DNA of 16,269 nt from Chrysochromulina parva (taxonomy: Eukaryota; Haptophyta; Prymnesiales; Chrysochromulinaceae). Numbering within the stretch: the first letter of the stretch is position 1; each line of letters starts with the position of its first letter. Location: NCBI GenBank assembly GCA_002887195.1, contig PJAB01001213.1, forward strand, positions 1 to 16,269, in the 5' to 3' direction. Both the position numbers and the translations under genes were made by a program. Below are positions 8,676-16,064 of this stretch, in pieces. Under the pieces are notes generated by a model. The model was not told the origin of the DNA. It did no database searches and was given only the letters and a program-made list of their open reading frames with translations.

Positions 8676-8909
8676 AACTGTACAGTGCGTGTGGGAGGTG
8701 TACAGGTCTCAGGTGTGAAGATAGTGCCTCTATGCTCCGGTCACTTGTGCGTCAAGTATGCGGTGGAGACGGGAGAGTCCGGTGGCGGTGCCAGCCGGGA
8801 AATGTTAACGAACTATACATCCTTCGATGAAATCCATCACACGCAACAACTTCTCACCGCTCCGCGTTGCATGCACACCCGTACGCATGAGCTACACTCG
8901 CCAGCACTC
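8676..8909. other. Intergenic region between convergent WW and kinase genes
   Basis: 234 nt hold both 3' ends. A 10-bp palindrome actgtacagt (8677-8686) lies two bases after the WW stop codon. No AATAAA on either strand and no further gene were seen. Confidence 0.6.
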
Positions 8910-11900
8910 TCAACGTGTACACTCGAGCGCCTCGAGCGCCGTCTTCACCGCGGACACTAGCTGCGACGCCTCCGCCTCGCCCCGTGGGCCATCGCGGCGC
9001 CACCGATCGTCGTCGAAATGGCGCGCGGCATTCGCCCAAATGCGGAGCGAGTGCAACCGAACTTTCAGGTCGGTCCGCATGCCACACTCGCGATGCCAAT
9101 AGTTGATGCGCTCCTCAAAGCCCTCGGGCGCCTTTCCCGCATAGATGACGTCGAGTCGAGACATCACGCTGCCGAACGCGAGCAGCATGTTGTCCTTGAT
9201 GCCCTTGTGCGCATCAGAGCCCTTGCGCATCTCACGCACCTGCATCGAGAGCGGCGAGGGCACGTAGCCAGCCGCTGTGCTCGCAGTCCGTTCCGAGCTT
9301 GAAAGCACCGAGCCGTCGAGCGCGCCGCGGCCTGTGCCACTCCTCCCATCCTCCTTAGCCAGGCTAGTGAGCGTTGCCAGCGCGGCGGCTACCGTGAGCC
9401 TCTTCCGCACACTGCCGTGGCACAGACCCGAAGCGGCAGACCGGACAAGGTCCTTGAATGCCGCCACCGCATGTGGCGGCCAGCCAGCAGTAGCGTCAGC
9501 AAGCTGTGCTGCAACGATGTCCGCAAAGTCCTCATCAAAGTCCTCCTCGCACTTAGTGATGATGCTCAGGGGCGAGCGGCCGGTAAGTGCCACGAGCAGC
9601 GTGATGCCCAGCGCCCAGCCATCCGTCATAGCCGAGTACACGCCGCCCTCAACCACGCTCGGGTCCAGATATCCGCGGGTCAGGTAGAGCGCATTCGACA
9701 CGCTCTTCATCTTCGACGCCTCGGGCCCGGCGTCCATCTTGGCGAAGCCCGTATCCGCGAGGTAGGCGTTGAGCTCGTCGTCAAGCAGGATGTTCTCGGG
9801 CTTGAAGTCGCGATGGACGACGGCACCCTTGCCGCCAGGCACTGGCGTGTGCAGGTAGAGCAGCGCGTCGGTCGCCTGGCGTAGGATGCGCAGGCGCTGG
9901 CGCCACGTCAGAGGGCTCAGTGACGCACCGATGCCGAGGCGGCGCAAGTGCTCGGGGTCGGCCTCTCTCGGCCACAGCCGATTTGCGAGGCTGCCGCCGC
10001 GCATCAGCGGGAAGACGAGGCACGGTGGCGCCCCGTGCTCCAGATAGTAGCCGAGCAGCGGCAGCACGTGCGGGTGGCTGCACTGCTGCAGCACACTCAC
10101 CTCGCGCTGCAGGTCGGCGAGCTCGTGCACGCCCGACTTGGCGCGCTTGACGGCGACGGGCTTGTGGCGCCACCAGAGCGGCAGCGACGGCAGCGCATCT
10201 GCGGTGAAGACGCGGCCGTAGCCGCCGCTGCCGATGAGCCTCTGCTCTCCAAAGCCGTCCGTCGCCGCTGCAAGCTCGGCGAGCGTGAGGGCGACGGCCG
10301 CAGGCGGCGCCGAGGGTGCCTCAGGGGCCTCCGATGCTGGCGCCGCTGCTGCAGATGCTGAGCCTGTGGCAGGCGGCGACTGTGTGACCTCGTGCAGTGA
10401 CAGCTTCGACAGGCTGGCTTGCATCTCCATCTCCGCCGCGTGCTTGCGACGCAGCGTCTGGCTCTCCTGCTTGCGCTTCTTGTGCAAGCGCTCGCGCATC
10501 GCCCTCGCCTTCGCCAAAACACCCTCACTTGCGAGTGCGTGGTGCTCCTCGATCGCACCGGCCAAGCCCTCGTACTGCGCGGCCTCCATGGCCACACGCA
10601 GCACGTCGTCAGCGGCGGCAGAAGGAGCGGGACCCACGACGCCCTCGTTGCCAGCCGCCGCCCACACCTCCTGGTCCGCCTCGGCACTGCCACTCGCGGC
10701 CGCTGACGCACTCGCTACTGGCGCTCTCGCCTCGCTCGCCCCTGCCTGCTTGGCTTTGGCTTTCTTGCTCGCTTTCTTCTTCTGCGCCTGCTGCTTGTGC
10801 ACGCCCTCCGCCACCTCTTCAGCCAGCAGAGCCGCAGCGGCAAGCTCGGCTGCCCGCTCGGCTGCCGCACGCTCCGCAATCGACACCGGAGCGACCGCAA
10901 GAATAGACGCAGGTGCGCGGCGCCTGCTGCGCAGGAATCTTGCGATGCCTTTGTGGCCTCGAGCCTCTGCGACATCGAGAGCTGTCCCGGAAGCAGATCG
11001 CAAGTCGATGCGTGCGCCAGCATGCACGAGCAGCTTGGCTATGTCCATCGAGCCCGCGGTACAAGCATTGATCAGTGGCGTGGTGCCGTTGATGTCTGCC
11101 TGGTCGACGACGGCGTGGGCGGCGAGCAGCAGCTGCACGCAGCCGCCGTGTCCGTTGATGCAGGCGGCGTACAGAGGCGTGACGCCGTCACTGGTTAACT
11201 TGTCGACGTCGGCGTGGGCGTCGAGCAGCAGCTGCACGCAGTCGTCGTGGCCTTTGTCGCAGGCGGCGATCAGAGGCGTGCAACCGTTGCTGGCTGCCTG
11301 GTCGATGGCCGCGTGGGCGGCGAGCAGCTAGCGAGCAGCAGCCGCACACAGTCGCCGTGGCCTTTGCCGCAGGCGGCATACAGAGGCGTGGCGCCGTTGC
11401 GGTCTGCCTGATCGATGGCCGCGTGGGCGGCGAGCAGCAACCGCACGCAGCCGCCGTGGCCTTTGATGCAGGCGGCGTACAGAGGTGTACCACCGTTGCT
11501 GGCTGCCTCGTCGACGGCGGCGTGGGCGGCGAGTAGCAGCCGCACGCAGCCGTCGTGGCCTTTGCCGCAGGCGACGTACAGAGGCGTGGCGTCATTGCTG
11601 GCTGCCTGGTCGATGGCCGCGTGGGCGGCGAGCAGCAGCCGCACGCAGTCGCCGTGGTCGTTGATGCAGGCGGCATACAGAGGCGTACCGCCGTTGCCGT
11701 CTGCCTGGTCGATGGTGGCGTGGGCGGCGAGTAGCAGCTGCGTGCAGTCGCCGTGGCCCTTGATGCAGGCGGCGATCAGAGGCGAACCGCCGTTGATGGC
11801 TGCCTGGTCGATGGCCGCGTGGGCGGCGAGCAGCAGCTGCACGCAGCCGCCATGGTCTTTGTCGCAGGCGACGTACAGAGGCGTGGCGCCGTTGCGGTCT

Positions 11901-12271
11901 GCCTGATCGATGGCCGCGTGGGCGGCGAGCAGCAGCCGCACGCAGCCGCCGTGGCCTTTGATGCAGGCGGCGTACAGAGGTGTACCACCGTTGCTGGCTG
12001 CCTCGTCGACGGCGGCGTGGGCGGCGAGCAGCAGCTGCACGCAGCCGTCGTGGCCTTTGCCGCAGGCGACGTACAGAGGCGTGGCGTCATTGCTGGCTGC
12101 CTGGTCGACAACGGCGTGGGCGGCGAGCAGCAGCCTCGTGCACGTAGGGTGACCTGTCTCACTAGCAATCAGCAGGCATTTCCCGAGTTGGACCGCTCCT
12201 TCGATGCTGTCAATGAGGCCCACGGCCTTGGACTCGTCGCCGCGCCGGAGCGCATCGACCATCGCGTCCAT
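8910..12271 (-). CDS. Ankyrin-repeat RLK/Pelle-like protein kinase, broken by an 11-nt insertion
   Basis: Two minus-strand frames appear to be one gene. From ATG 12271-12269 run about eight to nine ankyrin repeats of 33 residues (GHGGCVRLLLAAHAAIDQAD). The frame is lost at 11320-11341 and resumes at 11327 for three to four more repeats, a Lys/Ala-rich linker (KKKASKKAKAKQAG), a kinase domain (about 10280-9350) and a C-terminal helical tail. Kinase landmarks are GSGGYGRVF, VAVKRAK, HRDFKPENILLDD, DTG in place of DFG (9755-9747), RGYLDP and DGWALGI. These fit the IRAK/Pelle/plant-RLK group of TKL kinases, Ser/Thr-specific and catalytically competent in appearance. No signal peptide or membrane span is seen, so it is likely cytoplasmic. 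Without the insertion the product would be about 1116 residues. Whether the break is real, an assembly error or spliced out is open. Confidence 0.8.
11040..12160 (-). repeat. 99-bp ankyrin-coding tandem repeat array
   Basis: About eleven units of 99 nt, each coding one 33-residue ankyrin repeat, are very similar at DNA level. Blocks starting at 11391 and 11886 are nearly identical over more than 200 nt and are offset by 495 nt, exactly five units, so a five-repeat block was duplicated. Confidence 0.9.
11320..11341 (-). other. 11-nt insertion causing frameshift and stop
   Basis: Every other ankyrin unit reads ggcgagcagcagccgc or close at this point; here gcgagcagcta is followed by gcgagcagcag. 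The extra 11 nt shift the frame and put a TAG (11330-11328) directly before LLAAHAAID in the downstream frame. Confidence 0.85.
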
Positions 12272-12687
12272 GTCGAGGGGCGCGATAGAAAATTAAAGGT
12301 GCCGTGCCAAACTAAGCATGCGATCTCAGTTTCGGTCCATTAAAGGGACCGGGGTGAATTAACCCCGAGCAGACCTTATCTTCGGCCTATGAAAGGTCCG
12401 TAGAAAGGACCGAATTGCGCGAGAGATCGACGCAATTCGAGAGACGAGCGCTGAAGCGTCGCGGGTGCTGGAGGCTGGGTGGACACGTGATTTTGGAGAT
12501 CAGGTTTCGCCCCATGCCCACCATAAGCGGACTACCTTAACTGCCAAATAATTGCATCTAATCTTTGCATGTCAAAAAAAGCCACAACTGAAGTCTCAGT
12601 GCGTGAACATCAGGAGCCGCTCTGAGACAGAGCCCCTCGGCTCCCCCTGCTGCTGCTGTGGACGGCCTTGCCCACCTTCTACGCCAT
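12272..12687. other. Intergenic region upstream of the kinase and downstream of the peptidase
   Basis: 416 nt between two head-to-tail minus-strand genes. It should contain the 3' UTR of the peptidase and the promoter of the ankyrin kinase. The striking content is four inverted repeats at 12333-12439. An A/T-richer part (for example ccaaataattgcatctaatc near 12543) lies on the peptidase side. No open frame of its own was credible. Confidence 0.6.
12333..12439. promoter_or_regulatory. Cluster of four inverted repeats upstream of the kinase gene
   Basis: Consecutive stem-loops: CGGTCC/GGACCG (12333-12351), GGGGT/ACCCC (12351-12366), GGTCC/GGACC (12395-12411) and CGAATTGCG/CGCAATTCG (12411-12439, 9-bp perfect stem, 11-nt loop). 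The first and third share the GGTCC core. They lie 60-170 nt before the kinase start. They could be transcription factor sites, a structured 5' UTR or a relic element; role not known. Confidence 0.5.
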
Positions 12688-12731
12688 CTACGCCTCAAGA
12701 GCAAGCCAGCTGCGGACGGCCTTGCCCACCT
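12660..12731 (-). repeat. 18-bp direct repeat spanning the peptidase stop
   Basis: ggacggccttgcccacct occurs at 12660-12677 (3' UTR) and 12714-12731 (codons near GKAV), offset 54 nt. Confidence 0.8.
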
Positions 12732-14629
12732 CGGCCTTGGCCGCGGCCAGCTCTGGAGGATCTGCACTGCTCGTCCGCTCCATGCCCGCACAGTGCGAAG
12801 CGTTCGCGATGGCCACAGAGCGAAGCCCGCCCATGGCTTGCTGAAAGCTGAGCTGCTCGGGCAGCACTGAGACGCTACTGTAAGGGTCGTTGCGCCCGTT
12901 GACGAAGAGGATCGAGCTCGCGCGCAGATCGCGCCCGCCGTGAGCCACATTCGTCCAGCCGCGCTGCCGATTGCTCCACAGCGCCGGCGCGGTGCGCGTC
13001 ACGTTGTACAGGCCGATGCACAGCGTATTGGGCTGTGTGAGGTCTCCGTGGGCGATGGGCGCAAAGACCGTTGGTGGAGGCATCGGCTGCACACCCTCTG
13101 CGCATCCCTTGTCGCCCGGTTCGCAAGTATTCTGTCCAAACTCATTGCACAGCTGGTAGTAAAACTGGCGGATGGTCGGCGTGCCTGTTGAGAGAGGCAA
13201 TCAGAGGTCATCAAAAGCCCTCGAAGGGACGAAGGCAAGCCAAGGCCAGCAGAGGCCAGCAGAGGCCATCAGAGTCCATCAGAGTCCATCAGAGTCCATC
13301 AGAGGCCATCAGAGGCCATCAGAGGCCATCAGAGGCAAGCTAAGGCCAGCAGAGGCTGACAGAGGCCATCAGATTTGCCTGTGTCGAAAGAGACGTCGTA
13401 CAGCGGCAATCCGCATGCACTCAGAGGCAATCAAGCATGCACTCAGATTTGCCTGTGTCGAAAGAGACGTCGTACAGCGGTTTCATGTACGTATCGAGCG
13501 TCGAGACTAGGCATTGCTTCTCGGAAATTTCGTCGAGCTGCGCGCCAAAGGCCTCCAGGGCGGTCGCGCCTGCTTTGGCGGCTCGGTCACCCGCCGCACA
13601 GAACGAGCCGACGTCGTGTGCGCTGCCCACATTGTTGTATTGCACGAGAGACTGCACGACGCCCATCGCCGAGCCGAGAAGGATGGCGATGTCGTCGGTC
13701 GAATTGGGCCGCTCGCACGCCTTGAGTAGCCGAATGGCCTGCTCGCGAGCTGAAGGCGGGGCGTCCTCGGCCAGCGCGCTCACGGCCTGCGAGTAGGCGT
13801 CGGTCAGGCGCTTCGAGCACCCGGCGCCGCCGACTGCGAGATTCGAGACGAGATGAACCGAGATTCGAGACGAGATGAACCGAGATTCGGGACGAGAGGA
13901 ACCGAGATTCGAACCGAGGACGCTTTAGGGCACCAGAGGGCGCGTTGGTTGGCACTCGAAGGCACTCGATTCGAGCAGCACCACAGGCGCACGGGCCGTG
14001 AGGACGTTTGTGCAGACGGCATCGTACTCCCAAAAGTCGAACTTGGACAGCACAGGGGCACTGTAGGCCACGGACCCGATCACCGAGGTCGGGTAGCGAA
14101 GCCGTAGCCACGCTGCAAGCTGCCCCGAATACGAGCCACCCCATGCGATCCAGCTCGAGGTGGTCGACGCGTGCTGCTCGCCCCACCACTGGATGAATGT
14201 GGTCGCATCTGCGAGCGCCAGCTCGGAAGAGAGGTAGCGCAGGTTGGTGGCTGACATGTTTGCCGTCGGCCTGCTCTTGCCGTAGAAGCGATGCTCCAGC
14301 GTGATGAGCGCTGCACCGTGCTGCTCCGCGAGTTCCCTCTGGAGGCCGCCTGGTGCGCCGTACTCTGGACCCTCGCCGCCGAGAGCGAGGAAGACTGGAT
14401 ATCCAGGGCCACGCCAGAGCGACAGATCTTCAAAGTATCGCTGTGACCATGTGTGCGCGAGGCGAATGTCGTTCGGAGCCATGTGATCGAGCGGCTGGCT
14501 GTCGAAATAAGCCTCCGTCCCACGGACCTGAGTAGAACCAGCGAGGGCTTTGCGCATGGCGCCTACGTAGGTAGGGTCGCCTAGCCACCACGGCGGTAGA
14601 GCGAGGCAGGCGAACAAGCTTCTCAACAT
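12688..14629 (-). CDS. S28-family serine carboxypeptidase (Pro-X carboxypeptidase / PRSS16-like)
   Basis: Proposed CDS complement(join(12688..13184, 13453..13833, 13993..14629)), 504 residues, a normal length for the family. S28 enzymes are secreted or lysosomal alpha/beta-hydrolases that cleave near proline. The catalytic triad is visible: Ser166 in GGSYSG, Asp439 in NGRNDPYS and His470 in ASHCAGM. Other family marks are YFDSQPLDH, ALGGEGPEY, LEHRFYGKS and RQFYYQLCNEFGQ. The N-terminus MLRSLFACLALPPWWLG is a likely signal peptide; the frame is open upstream but this is the first ATG. Exon 1 ends in TNVLTA plus a split codon, exon 2 starts GGAGCSKRL; exon 2 ends SFDTG and exon 3 starts TPTIRQF, both phase 1. 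The second intron needs a GC donor. Asp-Pro-Tyr replaces the usual Asp-Pro-Trp. It shares an upstream region with the RING gene. Confidence 0.88.
13185..13452 (-). other. Intron 2 of the S28 peptidase (GC-AG, phase 1, 268 nt)
   Basis: The acceptor is strong (gattgcctctctcaacag|GC). The only donor giving the right phase and keeping SFDTGTPTIRQF is GACACAG|gcaaat, a GC donor. GT sites nearby are in phase 0 or 2. The intron holds a 14-unit 10-bp minisatellite and a second copy of the exon end. Confidence 0.65.
13231..13370 (-). repeat. 10-bp minisatellite in peptidase intron 2, about 14 units
   Basis: Units of agaggccatc and variants (agagtccatc, agaggccagc, agaggcaagc) run in exact 10-nt phase. 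On the sense strand the unit reads cctctgatgg, close to ccttgattgg of the WW intron. Confidence 0.93.
13370..13480 (-). repeat. 37-bp direct repeat duplicating exon 2 end and donor
   Basis: The 37 nt at 13444-13480, which code the end of exon 2 and the start of intron 2, recur without change at 13370-13406, 74 nt away inside the intron. A further gcatgcactcag repeat lies between (13414-13425, 13436-13447). Confidence 0.93.
13834..13992 (-). other. Intron 1 of the S28 peptidase (GT-AG, phase 1, 159 nt)
   Basis: The donor is GCCC|gtgcgc and the acceptor gaatctcgcag|TCGG. Splicing joins TNVLTA to GGAGCSKRL via a Leu codon, as expected for the linker after YSAPVLSKFDF. Without splicing the frame ends at a stop near 13925. 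A 22-bp repeat fills its 3' half. Confidence 0.72.
13838..13915 (-). repeat. 22-bp tandem repeat in peptidase intron 1
   Basis: Copies at 13838-13859, 13860-13881 and 13882-13903 (two mismatches), and a partial copy at 13904-13915. The array reaches to within a few bases of the splice acceptor. Confidence 0.92.
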
Positions 14630-14896
14630 GACGGAAGGGACTTCTGCGTGATGAAGACCAGCATGTGAATGGTCAAAACATGACGTCAAAAACACCGGCA
14701 AAAAGACACCGGGGGGAGCCGGGACACACACGGGACACACGGGACACGCGGACTAAAAAAACACCGGCAAGAAGTTTTCTCTGGAAAATTTACCAAGACA
14801 TTCACACGCTCTCGAACGCTCAACACAGTGAAAAACGGGGTCTGGTGTTGGTGTGTTGTGTTTTCTTCTCTTCTGAGCGCTGTCCGTATTGTGTGA
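14630..14896. promoter_or_regulatory. Divergent promoter region of the S28 peptidase and RING genes
   Basis: 267 nt between divergent starts. It contains a perfect TGACGTCA palindrome (14681-14688), a 13-bp direct repeat aaaacaccggcaa (14689-14701 and 14758-14770, offset 69) and three gggacac units (14721-14747). It is clearly richer in A than the genes. Confidence 0.5.
14681..14688. promoter_or_regulatory. CRE-like palindrome TGACGTCA
   Basis: An exact eight-base match to the cAMP-response-element consensus bound by bZIP factors, 52 nt upstream of the peptidase start and within the shared divergent promoter. A single 8-mer can occur by chance. Confidence 0.35.
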
Positions 14897-16064
14897 ATGA
14901 AAAACGGGAGAGCGGCGTCGATGGCGTCGAAGGCTAGGAGGTCTAATGAGACCCGCGTGGAGAACGACCCCACCGGAGCCAACTCTGACGTCTTCACATG
15001 CTCTGTGTGCCTGGAAATATTCGTGGACCCCGTCACCGTTGTGGTGCGCCGCTGCCGCCCTCGAGCCTGAAGAGTTCTCCTTGCCATCAGTGTTGACATT
15101 ATGCTGCATCGCTCGTCCACAGCCCTGTGGCCACAGCACCTGCTGTCACTGTCTTAGCCTCTGGCTCAACCTTGGCAACACGCGCTGCCCATCTTGCAAC
15201 ACGAGGATCACGCATGCCGTGCTCTCCTTCGCTCTTCGCGATGCCGCCGAGCACGCGCATTCAGTGGTTATCACGAGTAGGCGTCAGATGCTGCAACTTG
15301 AGCGACCTGTCTCCTTCTGCCGAACAGTGGAGGCACCGTACTCGCTGCAGCGTGTACTTACGCATTTACGGCGCGAGGCTGCTGGTGAAGAGCCCGACGG
15401 TGCGAGGCTGCTCGGTAGCATCGGCATCGTCGTCGCAGCGATTTCGATCCTGGGATTGCTGACGATCTACAGCTACGCTGCCTCCTCGAATCTGCTGACG
15501 ATCTATGGATACACTTCCGTCTACGCCACTGAGGGAAACTCATTTATTACGGTAGCGTCCCTGATCTCAAGTGTAATCCTCGGCGCGCTCGTTCAACGGT
15601 TGGGCGTCCAGCAGTTTCTGCAGCTTGAACGCGAGATCTGGCGCGCCATCAGACAGGCTGCTGGCGCGGTGCCACCGCCGCCATTAGAAGGTTTACCTGC
15701 GGAACCTGTGCGTGCCGTCAGAATCCTAGCAGGAGATCTCCTTCGAAACACGTCCATACTCTTCTTGCTCGCGTGGCTGATGCTCGTCGCCGTCGTCTTT
15801 GTGGTCACGTTTCGCCATTTCTTTGACGAACTGGCTGCGGCCGAGGCGGCGGCCGCTGCCGCGGTAGCCGCTGAGCCCGACGGTGCCTCGTTGGCGCAGA
15901 CGATGGCGCAGCAGGCCGATCGTATGTTGGGTGTGGCCTCGAGGTTATTCGCCAGGCTGCCTGCACAGCTGCTGCAAGTGTTCGTCGTCACGTTTCTCGG
16001 CGTGTTCACAGTGCTCTTCACGACGCAGATTCTCATCCAAGGTGCCGCGCGACTCGCGCGCTGA
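14897..16064 (+). CDS. RING-finger (C3HC4) protein with four transmembrane segments
   Basis: Proposed CDS join(14897 or 14921..15043, 15123..16064). The two ATGs are in frame, eight codons apart, giving 362 or 354 residues; a TGA directly precedes 14897. Numbered from 14921, the zinc ligands are Cys27, Cys30, Cys43, His45, Cys48, Cys51, Cys63 and Cys66 (TCSVCLEIFVDPV, then PCGHSTCCHC and RCPSC), a typical E3 ubiquitin ligase RING. The intron splits the RING between the second Cys pair member and PCGH. Four hydrophobic spans lie at about 137-161, 181-199, 251-271 and 325-347, with an Ala-rich stretch before the last. A membrane-anchored ubiquitin ligase is the likely role, and the target is unknown. 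A 12-residue repeat (LLTIYSYAASSN / LLTIYGYTSVYA) lies at the end of span 1. Confidence 0.82.
15044..15122 (+). other. Intron of the RING gene (GT-AG, phase 0, about 79 nt)
   Basis: The donor gttgtg|gtgcgc and acceptor gctcgtccacag|CCC join the RING halves in phase 0. An alternative donor three bases upstream (15041) would remove one Val and give an 11-residue Cys-Cys spacing. Without splicing the first frame stops at 15069-15071. Confidence 0.78.
15457..15528 (+). repeat. 36-bp coding duplication in the first membrane span
   Basis: tgctgacgatcta occurs at 15457 and 15493, offset 36 nt, within a diverged in-frame repeat of 12 codons (LLTIY followed by S or G, Y). Confidence 0.75.

Noticed and set aside
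11311..11330. A 20-nt ultra-short intron ending at the CTAG
   Set aside because: Removing 20 nt would restore frame, but other introns here are 79-393 nt and introns this short are known in few lineages; kept only as a remote alternative to the longer splice options.
10234..11331. Long plus-strand frame of 365 codons opposite the ankyrin kinase
   Set aside because: It is the antisense shadow of the kinase gene: GC-rich codon bias suppresses stops, its translation is Ala/Ser-rich without a domain, and the opposite strand has clear kinase motifs.
11270..12343. Plus-strand frames opposite the ankyrin array (MAAWAASS-type repeats)
   Set aside because: Antisense of the 99-nt ankyrin units; the minus strand matches the ankyrin consensus.
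13231..13370. CRISPR-like repeat array
   Set aside because: The 10-bp units are contiguous with no spacers, and sit in a eukaryotic intron; it is a minisatellite.
13071..13510. Plus-strand frames with HQSPSEAIRGH-type peptide repeats
   Set aside because: They translate the 10-bp minisatellite of peptidase intron 2; a 10-nt period gives repeats in all three frames, so this is not evidence of coding.
12688..13783. Two separate small genes for the peptidase middle and C-terminal parts
   Set aside because: Neither has an ATG at a sensible place. Together with exon 1 they give one S28 enzyme with a complete Ser-Asp-His triad.
14630..14740. Extension of the peptidase to a GTG at 14740
   Set aside because: The first ATG in frame is at 14629-14627, and it places a signal-like segment at the N-terminus.
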